DNA of 64,000 bases from Prosthecobacter dejongeii (lineage in GTDB: Bacteria > Verrucomicrobiota > Verrucomicrobiia > Verrucomicrobiales > Verrucomicrobiaceae): positions 1 through 64,000 of the forward strand of contig NZ_JACHIF010000006.1 in assembly GCF_014203045.1 (NCBI RefSeq), read 5' to 3'. Of the stretch, positions 25,416-33,663 are shown piece by piece. Both the position numbers and the translations under genes were made by a program. The number at the start of each line of letters is the position of its first letter. Within the stretch, counting starts at the first letter, position 1. Under the pieces are notes generated by a model. It was not told the DNA's origin and did not search any database. It saw nothing but the letters and a program-made list of their open reading frames with translations.

Positions 25416-26702
25416 ATGAAGATCATTCGCCACACCGACCCCACCTGGCAGGAGACCGCTGCAGCCCTGAACCGCCGCGCTGAGGCCAGCGATGCTGTGC
25501 AGGAAGTCGTCTCCGGCGTCATCAAGCAGGTGCGCACCTCCGGCGATGCGGCCCTCATCGAGCTCACCCAGAAGTTCGATGGAGCCACGCTGACCCCTGA
25601 AACACTCGCCATTTCCCAGGATGAACTGGCTGGCGCTTGGAATACAGCCAGCGCAGATTTGCAGCAGGCGCTCATCGCCTCCCATCGGAATGTATTCTCG
25701 TTTGCCCAGAAAAGCCTGCGCCAGGACTGGTCTGGCACCAATGATCAAGGGGCGCAGGTAGGAGAGGTGTATCACCCCTTTGAGCGCGTAGGCTGCTACG
25801 TTCCCGGCGGCTCCGCTCCCCTGGTTTCCACCGCCATCATGACCGTCACCCTGGCCGCAGCGGCAGGCGTGCCAGAGATCGTGGTTTGCACCCCTTGTGG
25901 TAAAGATGGCACGGTGAATCCGGGCCTGCTGGCCGCCCTGAAGCTGGCCGGTGCCACGGAGGTCTATAAAATCGGCGGGGCTCAAGCCATCGCCGCCATG
26001 GCCTACGGCACGGAAACCATCCGCCCAGTGGCAAAGATCTTCGGCCCCGGCAACAGCTTCGTGGTCGAGGCCAAGCGCCAGGCCTTCGGCGTCGTGTCCA
26101 TTGACCTCCTGCCTGGGCCTAGTGAGGTCCTCATCTTGGCGGACAAGTCTGGAAATCCTGCCTTCATCGCCGCTGACATCCTGGCCCAGGCCGAGCATGG
26201 CAAGGACAGCCAAGCCGGTTTCATCACCGACGATGCCGCTCTGCTGGACGCGGTGGTGGCTGAGGTGGACCGCCAGTGCGCGACACTCAGCCGTCAGGCG
26301 CAGTTGACCCCCGTTTTGGAAAAAGGTGTGTTCCTCCTGCTGGCGCCTTCTCTGGAAGAAGGCGCTCGTCTGGTGAATGCCTACGCGCCCGAGCACTTGA
26401 CCCTCATCACCGAACGGGAAGGGGACATCCTGCCGCTCATCCGCACCGCTGGCGCCATCTTCCTGGGCAATGACTCCCCTGTGGCCGTGGGGGATTTCCT
26501 AGCAGGACCAAGCCACACGCTGCCTACCGGTGGCGCGGGTAAATCTTTCCCCGGTCTCACCGTGGACATGTTCCAGCGCCGCACCAGCATCATCCGCCTA
26601 GATAAAGCCAGCGTCACCGCCTCCGTGCCCATCGTCCGCGCCTTTGCTGCGGTCGAAGGCCTGGACGCCCACGGCGAATCCGTCGCCATCCGCGCCCGAT
26701 AA
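25416..26702 (+). CDS. hisD: histidinol dehydrogenase
   Basis: The 428-residue protein matches the family length. It oxidises L-histidinol to L-histidine with two NAD+ and a Zn2+ in the cytoplasm, the last steps of histidine biosynthesis. Family features are GCYVPGGSAPLVSTAIMT near residue 135, KIFGPGNSFVVEAKRQAF near 210, LAQAEHGKDSQAGF near 260 and GPSHTLPTGGAG near 365, with the active-site His/Glu in the AEH and EH motifs. The first ATG choice at 25371 is rejected in favour of MKIIRHTDP. No other his gene is in the window, so the pathway is split. Confidence 0.95.
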   Translation: MKIIRHTDPTWQETAAALNRRAEASDAVQEVVSGVIKQVRTSGDAALIELTQKFDGATLTPETLAISQDELAGAWNTASADLQQALIASHRNVFSFAQKSLRQDWSGTNDQGAQVGEVYHPFERVGCYVPGGSAPLVSTAIMTVTLAAAAGVPEIVVCTPCGKDGTVNPGLLAALKLAGATEVYKIGGAQAIAAMAYGTETIRPVAKIFGPGNSFVVEAKRQAFGVVSIDLLPGPSEVLILADKSGNPAFIAADILAQAEHGKDSQAGFITDDAALLDAVVAEVDRQCATLSRQAQLTPVLEKGVFLLLAPSLEEGARLVNAYAPEHLTLITEREGDILPLIRTAGAIFLGNDSPVAVGDFLAGPSHTLPTGGAGKSFPGLTVDMFQRRTSIIRLDKASVTASVPIVRAFAAVEGLDAHGESVAIRAR

Positions 26703-26738
26703 ATTCCCGTCGCCACCTACGCCCGCATGCGTGGTTCG

Positions 26739-26829
26739 GAGTAGCTGCCTGCGCCAGCAGGTGGGGTTTGGAGTAGCTGCCTGCGCCAGCAGGTGGGGTT
26801 TGAAGTAGCTGCCTGCGCCAGCAGGTGGC
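26739..26829 (+). repeat. three tandem copies of a 32-bp REP-like palindrome
   Basis: Units at 26739-26770, 26771-26802 and 26803 to about 26829 repeat a 32-bp sequence; copy 3 is truncated and differs slightly. Each unit contains GTAG followed by a short hairpin of CCTGC and GCAGG arms around a GCCA loop. The GTAG foot plus palindrome is the pattern of REP sequences mobilised by RAYT-type transposases. No such transposase is visible here. Confidence 0.8.
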
Positions 26830-26904
26830 CGACATGCGCAGTAGGCTTGCACTCACCGGCGATCTCACTTTCACTTCCTGTTTGGTCTTTTGCTCACGGA
26901 GGTG

Positions 26905-26977
26905 AAAAGACGTCCTCCCTCGCCCCGCTTGCGGGGGTGCGAAGCCGCGAAGCGAAAGGGCTCGGGGTGAGGGGCGG
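26905..26977 (+). repeat. copy 1 of a dispersed GC-rich element
   Basis: The element starts AAAAGACGTCCTCCCT, has the palindromic core GCCCCGCTTGCGGGG and ends GAGGGGCGG. A shorter relative lies at 51247-51302. The two share the start, core and end but differ between core and end. Related GC-rich intergenic repeats are common in bacteria; this one's function is unknown. Confidence 0.6.
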
Positions 26978-27188
26978 TTCGAATGCTCTCGAATGTGGAG
27001 GGCGGAGGCGTCATTTGGAGAAAAGGGCACCTTTTTGCGAACGGACTTTCTGCGTGCAGCGACCACCCCCTCACCTGGGCATCTCCCCCAATTCTTGGGC
27101 GAGTGGGAATGCGCTTTGGGAGCTGGAAATGGTAGAGCTAACGAGGTGTGAACCTCCCAAAACTTCACCCTGCACAGACGTGGCTAGA

Positions 27189-28013
27189 TCATTTTTTTAG
27201 CCGGCCTAACCATAAGGTCGGCACCAGCACAGCCAGCAACAACACCCCCGACAGCGCACTGGCCAACGGCAAGTTGCGATCACTGAAAGCGCGCTGTTCG
27301 ATCTTGTTGCCGATCATCTCATCGCCCGTGCCGCCCACGTATTTCGGAATCACATACTGGCCTAACGAGCAGACAAACACGATGACGATGGCTGAGATCA
27401 ACCCCTGCCGGACACCCGGCAAAAATACCTTCCGAAACGCCTGCCATGTGGAGGCTCCCAGATCTCGCGCCGCATCCACCAGCGTGAAGTCGAATTTCTC
27501 CGCCGCCGCATACAGGGGCAGAATGGCGAAGGGCAGTTGGGTATAAACCATCACCAGCAGCACCGCCCCGGCGTTATTGAGCAAAAGCGTCTCCTCTGTG
27601 GCTAGGTGCAGCCACACCAGCGCCTGCTTGATGATCCCTTCCGGATGCAGCAGCGAACGCCACGCAAAGATGCGGATGATGAAGTTCGTGAGAAAGGGCA
27701 CGATGATCAGCAGCAGCACGATCTGCCGCCAAAAAGCCCCCATGCGCGCCAGCGCCCAGCTCACGGGAAGTGCCAGGGCTAGGCAGCACGCCGTCGTCGC
27801 CACACTCATCCAGAGTGTCTTACACACCACGGGTAGATACTGACTGTCCGCCAGCGACTTCACCGTCTCCAGGGACCACGCATCGCCCACACCACCCCGC
27901 AGATCACTGGCCCGAAACGCCAGCCCCAAGATCAACACACAGGGCAGGGCAAAGAACACCAGCAGCCAACCCAAAGAGGGCAGGGTGAGCAGGAGTTCAC
28001 GGCGGGATTTCAT
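27189..28013 (-). CDS. ABC transporter permease, PotB-like
   Basis: The 274-residue membrane protein from MKSRRELLLTLPSLGW has six hydrophobic segments. Near residue 180 lies the cytoplasmic EAA-loop-like segment DAARDLGASTWQAFRKVFLPG, which docks on the ATPase. The composition is that of the spermidine/putrescine (PotB) or thiamine/Fe(III) permeases. A TTG at 28049 overlapping the ATPase stop is an alternative start that would add 12 residues. It pairs with the PotA-like ATPase directly upstream. No second permease or binding protein follows; the region beyond the stop is repeat-filled. Confidence 0.88.
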   Translation of the reverse strand: MKSRRELLLTLPSLGWLLVFFALPCVLILGLAFRASDLRGGVGDAWSLETVKSLADSQYLPVVCKTLWMSVATTACCLALALPVSWALARMGAFWRQIVLLLIIVPFLTNFIIRIFAWRSLLHPEGIIKQALVWLHLATEETLLLNNAGAVLLVMVYTQLPFAILPLYAAAEKFDFTLVDAARDLGASTWQAFRKVFLPGVRQGLISAIVIVFVCSLGQYVIPKYVGGTGDEMIGNKIEQRAFSDRNLPLASALSGVLLLAVLVPTLWLGRLKK

Positions 28014-28045
28014 GGAGTAGCGACAGTTTTCGGAGGGATCTTTCC

Positions 28046-29122
28046 TCAATCCACCACTCGCGCGGCCTCGGGTTCAAAGTGCAACCACCCTTCCGTATCG
28101 GTCGCTAAAAGAGTCTTTCCGCTGGGCTGCTGCACATGCAGCGTGTGCGGGCCGCAGCGCACTTGAGCCTTGGCATGGGGGCCAAAGTAAGTGACGGATT
28201 CGATCCGGGTGGGGAGGGCATTTTCGCCTGCCGTTAGCACGGGCCTTTCCTGAGTGAGGTGCAGCCGCTCAGGCCGCACCATCACGCGTACCGTTTGCCC
28301 AACCAAAAGTGTGGCATGTCCCGTCACTACCAGTCTGCCCAGGCCCGCCACCGTCACGCGCAGCCGCCCATGGGAAAGCGGCTCCTCCACACGACCTTCG
28401 AGGAAGTTGGCATCGCCAATGAAGCCGGCTACAAAGCTGGTGGCGGGCGCTTCATAAAGGCCGCGTGGACTGTCCACCTGCGAGACCTTGCCTGCCTCCA
28501 TCACCGCGATCCGGTGGCTCAGGCTCAGGGCCTCCCCCTGGTCATGCGTCACGTAGATAAAGGTGGTGCCCACTTGCGCATGGATGGCCTGCAGCTCCGC
28601 CAGCATGTGCTGCCGCAGTTTTAGGTCCAGTGCCGCCAGGGGCTCATCCAGCAGCAGCAGTTTCGGTTCATTCACCAGCGCCCGGGCGATGGCCACGCGC
28701 TGCCGCTGCCCACCGCTGAGCTGGGCTGGCTTTTTCTTCGCATGATCCCCTAGCTGGATCATCGCCAGCATTCGCTCCACCGCCGCCGTGATTTCCACCT
28801 TGGGCCGTCTTGCGATGCGCAGCCCGAAGGCGATGTTTTCCCACACGCTCAGGTGCGGGAACAGCGCGTAGTTTTGAAACACCGTGTTCACCGGCCTCCG
28901 CTCCGGCGGCAGGTCCGTGATGTCCTGGCCATTCAGGATCAGCCGCCCCGCGTCCGGTTTCTCAAACCCGGCCAGCATCTTCAGCAGCGTGGTTTTGCCA
29001 CAGCCGCTGGGCCCCAGGAGAGAAAAGATCTCCCCCTGACGGATCTGCAAAGTCACCCCATCCACCGCCCGCAGCGGGCCGAAGTGCCGAAAGACTTTTT
29101 CGATGGAGAGAAAATCGTTCAC
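28046..29122 (-). CDS. ABC transporter ATP-binding protein, PotA-like
   Basis: The 358-residue protein begins at a GTG. It has Walker A GPSGCGKT at 37-44, a Q-loop Q83, the LSGGQ signature at 135-139, Walker B LLLLDE at 155-160 and switch His193, then a C-terminal TOBE-type domain of about 120 residues. This layout is that of PotA, which energises import of spermidine, putrescine or related substrates. The permease gene follows at once, forming a two-gene operon that lacks PotC and PotD equivalents. It is divergent from rarA with a 105-bp gap. Confidence 0.92.
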   Translation of the reverse strand: MNDFLSIEKVFRHFGPLRAVDGVTLQIRQGEIFSLLGPSGCGKTTLLKMLAGFEKPDAGRLILNGQDITDLPPERRPVNTVFQNYALFPHLSVWENIAFGLRIARRPKVEITAAVERMLAMIQLGDHAKKKPAQLSGGQRQRVAIARALVNEPKLLLLDEPLAALDLKLRQHMLAELQAIHAQVGTTFIYVTHDQGEALSLSHRIAVMEAGKVSQVDSPRGLYEAPATSFVAGFIGDANFLEGRVEEPLSHGRLRVTVAGLGRLVVTGHATLLVGQTVRVMVRPERLHLTQERPVLTAGENALPTRIESVTYFGPHAKAQVRCGPHTLHVQQPSGKTLLATDTEGWLHFEPEAARVVD

Positions 29123-29227
29123 AGAATGGCTGGCAGTAGAGGTCTAAGGATTGCAGTAGTGGGCACTGGCTTTAAAGAAACCATCGCCAACGACGGCAAA
29201 CAACTGCCAACCACCGCAAACTTTTTC

Positions 29228-30637
29228 ATGAGCGAAGACCTCTTCCAAGCCCCCAGCGAGGCCTCCGGCACCGTCGTGGATGCGCAGCCAGATGCCCCCT
29301 TGGCCTCGCGCATGAGGCCGCGAGTGCTGGCGGAGTACACCGGGCAGGGGCACATCCTGGGCGAGGGCAAGCTGCTGCGCCGCGCCGTGCAGGCGGACCG
29401 TTTTTCCTCCATCATCCTGTATGGCCCGCCTGGCGTGGGCAAGACCACCCTGGCCCACATCATCAGCCAGGAGACCAAGGCCCGCTTCGTCACCCTCAGC
29501 GGCGTGGAAAGCAGCGTGGCCGACATCCGCAAAGAAGCCGATGCCGCGCTGAAGCTGAAGAAGCTCACCGGCCAGGGTACCGTGCTGTTTGTGGATGAGA
29601 TCCACCGCTTTAACAAAGCCCAGCAGGACGTCCTGCTCCCGCACCTGGAGCGCGGTACCCTGCGCTTCATCGGCGCTACCACACACAATCCCTTCTTTTA
29701 CGTCAATAGCCCCCTCGTCAGCCGTTCCCAGGTCTTCACTCTGGAGCCCCTGGGCATCGAAGACCTCCAGATCCTCATGCAGCGGGCGTTGGCCGATGGA
29801 GAGCGGGGCCTGGGCAAATGGAATGCCACCCTCACGCCTGAGGCCAGCCTGCACCTGGCCACCGTGGCCGATGGCGATGCCCGCAAGTGCCTCAATGCCC
29901 TGGAGCTGGCCGTCCTCTCCTCCACGCCCGATGCCGAGGGCCGCGTCACCATTGACCTCCAGGCAGCGGAGGAATCCGTGCAGCAAAAAACCGTGGTCTA
30001 TGATGGCGATGGCGATGCGCATTACGACACCGCCAGCGCCTTCATCAAGTCCATGCGCGCTTCCGATCCCGATGCCGCCATCTACTGGCTGGCCAAAATG
30101 ATCTACGCCGGGGAAGACATCCGTTTCCTCGCCCGCCGCATCGTCATCGCCGCCAGTGAGGACGTGGGCATGGCAGATAGCAATGCCCTGCGCGTGGCCG
30201 TGGCCGCCCAGCAGGCGGTGGAGGTCATCGGCATGCCCGAGGCACGCATCATCCTCGGCCACGCCGTCATCTACATCGCCACCGCGCCGAAGAGCAACCG
30301 CGCCTACATGGCCATCAACGCCGCGCTCGACGATGTGAAAAACGGTCGCACCCTCCCCGTGCCCAAGCACCTGCGCGATGCCCACTACAAAGGCGCCAAA
30401 CAGTTCGGCCACGGCGAAGGTTACCTCTACCCCCACGACTTCGAAGGCGGCTTCGTCCCCCAGCGTTGCCTGGAAGGCGGCAAACAATACTACGATCCCA
30501 CCACCAACGGCCTCGAAGGCCGCATCAAAGAACGCCTGGATCACTACCGCCAGCAGTGGGAGAAACAGGCGGAAAATGAAGTACAGCCTTCCAAGCCGAA
30601 CTCCGGTAAAAGGAGTAAAAGCAATGAATCAGTATGA
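29228..30637 (+). CDS. rarA: replication-associated recombination protein A, AAA+ ATPase
   Basis: The 469-residue protein from MSEDLFQAPSEASG is RarA/MgsA (Mgs1/WRNIP1 family). It has Walker A GPPGVGKT at 66-73 and Walker B with DEIHRFN at about 123-129. Two more blocks are LRFIGATTHNPFFYVN near 150 and the C-terminal EARIILGHAVIYIATAPKSN. It acts at stalled replication forks with clamp and RecA-type partners. The start was chosen on the N-terminal family sequence, since a longer frame opens from 28853 antisense to PotA. It ends in a short terminator. Confidence 0.94.
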   Translation: MSEDLFQAPSEASGTVVDAQPDAPLASRMRPRVLAEYTGQGHILGEGKLLRRAVQADRFSSIILYGPPGVGKTTLAHIISQETKARFVTLSGVESSVADIRKEADAALKLKKLTGQGTVLFVDEIHRFNKAQQDVLLPHLERGTLRFIGATTHNPFFYVNSPLVSRSQVFTLEPLGIEDLQILMQRALADGERGLGKWNATLTPEASLHLATVADGDARKCLNALELAVLSSTPDAEGRVTIDLQAAEESVQQKTVVYDGDGDAHYDTASAFIKSMRASDPDAAIYWLAKMIYAGEDIRFLARRIVIAASEDVGMADSNALRVAVAAQQAVEVIGMPEARIILGHAVIYIATAPKSNRAYMAINAALDDVKNGRTLPVPKHLRDAHYKGAKQFGHGEGYLYPHDFEGGFVPQRCLEGGKQYYDPTTNGLEGRIKERLDHYRQQWEKQAENEVQPSKPNSGKRSKSNESV

Positions 30638-30657
30638 TCTGCTTCGATGCGAGGATA

Positions 30658-30680
30658 CCAATTCTGTAATTGGCTTTTTT
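30658..30680 (+). terminator. rho-independent terminator of rarA
   Basis: A 6-bp stem (CCAATT at 30658-30663 and AATTGG at 30668-30673) with a CTGT loop is followed by C and six T, 20 bp past the rarA stop. The stem is short but the T run is good. Confidence 0.65.
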
Positions 30681-30717
30681 GTTCACTTGAAAACATTCTG
30701 ACCGTTCACTTTCAACA

Positions 30718-31176
30718 ATGACTGCCTCAGGAATCACATTCGAATTCGATATCGAACTCAACATTTGGCGATCCAAAACCAAGATTTCATTCCTGGGAAA
30801 TGAACTTGAAGTATGGATGTCAGCGAATGGAGGTGCTGATTTTAATCAGCAAGGAGAAATTCTCAATCAAGCTCTTCCATTGCTGCTTCTATGTGAGGAA
30901 GAGGTGAAGCAGCGTCTCTTTGAATTTTATGAGGAGGCATGCCAGGACTTTGACGATATTGGGGAGACTGAGTTGTTGGCCAAGATTGATTCGGTGAACT
31001 CTGTCAATCAGCTGTTCGGGTGGTCGCTACTTGAGATCCCTGAGCAATTACCAGGGCGGGGAGTAACCTTTAAAATAGTGGGGGGATGTTCCTGGAATGA
31101 GAATGATGGGGTCCAGTTGTTCTTTCGAGATGGGATCCTTGAGGAAGTGGATTCAGCGGCGGCTTTTTTTGTGTAA
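30718..31176 (+). CDS. orphan protein, possible immunity-like
   Basis: The 152-residue acidic protein begins MTASGITFEFDIELNIW and has no signal peptide or membrane segment. It is rich in Glu, Phe and Trp, with a middle LLLLCEEEVKQRLFEFYEEA helix. Small soluble orphan proteins of this kind often belong to immunity or DUF families linked to toxins, but I do not recognise it and see no toxin nearby. The DNA is more AT-rich than the flanking genes. Confidence 0.6.
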   Translation: MTASGITFEFDIELNIWRSKTKISFLGNELEVWMSANGGADFNQQGEILNQALPLLLLCEEEVKQRLFEFYEEACQDFDDIGETELLAKIDSVNSVNQLFGWSLLEIPEQLPGRGVTFKIVGGCSWNENDGVQLFFRDGILEEVDSAAAFFV

Positions 31177-31305
31177 ACTTGGAGGTGATCTCTCTGCGAT
31201 GGAAGCATGGGGATGATATCCACGATGAACCAGATGCCTAACCACAAGAAACGGCATCTATGACCGTCATGCAGAGCGAAAAAAGAGTGCTATATCTAAA
31301 CAGCC

Positions 31306-31704
31306 ATGAACAGACTGAAGATGCCCCTCAAAATGACAGCCTTGCTGGCCGTCTCATTGGTGTTTGCCTGTCTGGCAGTGCCTCAAGAATCCCACGGCCA
31401 ACTGTTCTGTAAGTCCAAGGCCAAGAGGGAAGCCTCTGCGGGGGAAGCTGCTGCCCGCAAGGACATCGCCCAGGGGATGGTCCGATATGAAATTGGGGGC
31501 ATACCTTCGTCGACGGATGCCGAACTCAGCCGTCTGGCGAAAGAGAGGTATCAGATCACCGTCGCCTTTTCAGGCTGCATGATTGGCCCTCGGGTGGACT
31601 TTGACCGCGCCTATCGTCAGACGGTCATTGATCATCTCAAAGCCAAACACGGCTTTGATCCCGTGATGAAGATCGAAAGCGAATTGCGTGCAAAGAGGAA
31701 GTAG
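31306..31704 (+). CDS. small secreted protein, unknown
   Basis: The 132-residue protein has a signal peptide (MNRLKMPLKMTALLAVSLVF) ending near SHGQ. The mature part is basic, with the segment FSGCMIGPRVDFDRAYRQTV near residue 90. I do not recognise the family. It stands alone between two orphan genes. Confidence 0.65.
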   Translation: MNRLKMPLKMTALLAVSLVFACLAVPQESHGQLFCKSKAKREASAGEAAARKDIAQGMVRYEIGGIPSSTDAELSRLAKERYQITVAFSGCMIGPRVDFDRAYRQTVIDHLKAKHGFDPVMKIESELRAKRK

Positions 31705-31874
31705 CTTGCTTCGTGTCATCGAGTTTATCGAGCAACGTCAGCAGCTCCCTGGGCCTCCCATCGGTCGCTTATTTCTACTTTATGTTGTCGAATCTACTTC
31801 AAACGTCTAACAAAGCTGTTGCAGGGACTCCTGTCTGCAATTCTTTGAGGCGTCAATCTATGCATGGGCCTTCC

Positions 31875-32348
31875 TCATAAGGCTGGAAGCAGAGAAAGTG
31901 GCAAAAAATCAATGAGGGAAAAGTCCGTTTCAATGATCGGAAAGCAATGTCGCGTGGATTCTGGAAGTTCACTTTGATGAGCCGGACGAAAAGGCTTGTA
32001 AATCAGGTCGTAGCCGTTTCGAGCTTTCGACAGCGGTCGATGGACATCTTGAAAATCAAACGCAAAGAGACCGTGTTGGGAATAGACCTCCCAATCTGAA
32101 AGTTTTCCCGACTCTGTGGTAACCCGCATACCTTTACATGTTTCACGTGAAGCCAGGACACTAATGATGACATTGTATTCTTGGGCTGACGTTTGGAAAA
32201 AAGACTCTGGGATATGGCCTCGGGCTGCTGTGGTAAGCACAGCCATAAACCCGTGACGGTCTACGCAAAACCAATCAAACTCCCACCCCAAACAGTCGAC
32301 TGCGCTTTTGGGCCAGTGCTCAATCGGATAGGGTTCGGGGAAAGCCAT
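31875..32348 (-). CDS. orphan soluble protein, immunity-like
   Basis: The 157-residue protein from MAFPEPYPIEHWPKSAVDC has the segment WEFDWFCVDRHGFMAVLTTA near residue 20. That Trp/Asp pattern with a -GH- or -GF- turn resembles several small contact-dependent immunity or DUF proteins. The frame extends to 32459, but that part reads through the inverted repeat at 32433-32522, so the shorter start is preferred. No toxin gene is adjacent. The product call is only a resemblance. Confidence 0.55.
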   Translation of the reverse strand: MAFPEPYPIEHWPKSAVDCLGWEFDWFCVDRHGFMAVLTTAARGHIPESFFQTSAQEYNVIISVLASRETCKGMRVTTESGKLSDWEVYSQHGLFAFDFQDVHRPLSKARNGYDLIYKPFRPAHQSELPESTRHCFPIIETDFSLIDFLPLSLLPAL

Positions 32349-32432
32349 GCGAAGCAAAACTTGTGGCGTTTGTGTAACCACATAAAAAGTTAGCCTGATA
32401 ATGAAGGTATCGCAATTGGGAGAAAGCTTGAA

Positions 32433-32522
32433 AAGTGATGCGGGCACTCCTGCCTGCAATCAAGGCCTCGTACGCAGTTCGACACCTACGAAGAATTGCA
32501 GGCAAGAGTGCCCGCATCACTT
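32433..32522. repeat. 28-bp inverted repeat with 34-bp spacer
   Basis: Arms at 32433-32460 and 32495-32522 are reverse complements with one mismatch. The arms start AAGTGATGCGGGCACTC. The spacer of 34 bp contains no obvious gene. It sits between the immunity-like gene and ahpD, and could be a MITE-like element or a large hairpin that acts as a terminator; no long T run follows on either strand. Confidence 0.7.
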
Positions 32523-32532
32523 GAGAAGTTTC

Positions 32533-33060
32533 CTACACCCCAATCCCCAGCGCCACGACTGTGCCTTGCAGCACAGCGGCGATGCGGACGCTGTCATGGA
32601 TAGCCGCTTCGGAGACCTGATGCTGGGTCAGCGTGGCCTCGTGGGCCTGGATGCACATGCCGCAGCCGGCGAGGGCAGCGCAGGCCATGGACATGAGTTC
32701 AAAGGTGGCTTTGTCCGTCTTTGGCTGGCCCATGCGGAGCATGCGCAGGCGGGCGGGCAGGGTGGCGTAGCTTTCCTTTTCCACCAGGTGGCGGAACCGG
32801 TAATACACCGTGTTCATGCCCATGATGGAGGCGGAGGCTTTGGCGTCATCCACAAAGTCCTCGTTGAGGCCCGCAGCCAGCGCATCGGCCAGGACGGCTT
32901 CGCGAAGTTCGGCGTTGTTGATGAAGTAGGCGGAGGCCAGGGCAATGCCCCAGACCTGATCCGAGGTGAGGTTTTCGGGCCGGAGGACAGCCTGGAGGTT
33001 CAGCCGCAGATCCTTGGCGGCATCGGGCATTTTATCGCGAAGAGCGTCAATTTGGGACAT
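32533..33060 (-). CDS. ahpD: alkylhydroperoxidase AhpD-like, carboxymuconolactone decarboxylase family
   Basis: The 175-residue protein from MSQIDALRDKMPDAAK has E121, C133, C136 and H140, the last three in AGCGMCIQAH. That spacing matches the mycobacterial AhpD proton-relay residues (E118, C130, C133, H137) shifted by three. AhpD reduces oxidised AhpC using lipoyl dithiols and has weak peroxidase activity itself. It follows the AhpC-like peroxiredoxin gene on the same strand with a 75-bp gap. That gap holds a hairpin (GCGGGGC at 33078-33084 and GCCCCGC at 33096-33102) that could set the AhpC:AhpD ratio. Confidence 0.92.
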   Translation of the reverse strand: MSQIDALRDKMPDAAKDLRLNLQAVLRPENLTSDQVWGIALASAYFINNAELREAVLADALAAGLNEDFVDDAKASASIMGMNTVYYRFRHLVEKESYATLPARLRMLRMGQPKTDKATFELMSMACAALAGCGMCIQAHEATLTQHQVSEAAIHDSVRIAAVLQGTVVALGIGV

Positions 33061-33135
33061 GGGAAAAAGGAAGAAGGGCGGGGCCGGATGCACCAGCCCC
33101 GCATGGAGGTTTTTGAGCTAACAAAAAGGGTGAAA

Positions 33136-33663
33136 TCAGACCTTCAGCGTCTTTTCACCTTTCTTCCAGTTGCAGGGGCAGAGCTCGTCGGACTGCACAG
33201 CATCCAGCACGCGCAGGGCTTCTTCCACGCTGCGGCCCACGGAGAGATTGTTCACGTTCACCCACTGGATGACGCCGTTCGGGTCCACTAGGAAGCTGGC
33301 GCGCAGGCACACATGCTCCACGGGATCCAGGATGCCCAGGTCGCCAGCCAACTTCTGCGCGGCGATGAGGGGATACTTCAGCGCGGCCAGATCTTCACGG
33401 GACTGCTTCCAGGCCAGGTGGGAGAATTCATTGTCCGTGGAGCCACCGATGAGCTGAGTGTCGCGATCCGCGAAATCCCGCACGCGCTTGCCAAATTCCA
33501 CCAACTCCGTGGGGCACACGAAGGTGAAATCCTTCGGGTAGAAGAGGAAGAACTTCCACTTGCCAGGGTAGGACTGATTGGTGATTTCGATGATGTCGTC
33601 GTTGGTGACGCCATTGCAGGCCTTGGAACGGAATTCTGGGAACGGATGACCGATGGTAAGCAT
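33136..33663 (-). CDS. ahpC: two-cysteine peroxiredoxin, AhpC-type
   Basis: The 175-residue protein has peroxidatic C50 in YPKDFTFVCPTE with P43 and T47, and resolving-site cysteines C162 and C164 near the C-terminus in LCPCNW. These peroxiredoxins reduce H2O2, peroxynitrite and organic peroxides. The next gene on the strand encodes AhpD, which supplies the reducing power in the Mycobacterium-type system. It is divergent from purL across a gap of about 306 bp. Confidence 0.93.
   Translation of the reverse strand: MLTIGHPFPEFRSKACNGVTNDDIIEITNQSYPGKWKFFLFYPKDFTFVCPTELVEFGKRVRDFADRDTQLIGGSTDNEFSHLAWKQSREDLAALKYPLIAAQKLAGDLGILDPVEHVCLRASFLVDPNGVIQWVNVNNLSVGRSVEEALRVLDAVQSDELCPCNWKKGEKTLKV

Larger units (their letters stand above)
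26703..27188. other. intergenic region with repeats, no gene seen
   Basis: This 486-bp gap lies between hisD and the minus-strand permease. It holds three tandem GTAG-headed palindromes at 26739-26829 and a copy of a dispersed GC-rich element at 26905-26977, described separately. The rest shows short frames in both strands with no codon bias or family match. I see no convincing gene. Confidence 0.7.

Noticed and set aside
25188..26396. 402-residue minus-strand frame
   Set aside because: It is antisense to hisD and the protease fusion gene.
26793..27200. 135-residue plus-strand frame in the gap after hisD
   Set aside because: It runs through the dispersed GC-rich element and tandem repeat and has no codon bias.
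29144..30544. 466-residue minus-strand frame
   Set aside because: It is antisense to rarA, which has clear AAA+ motifs.
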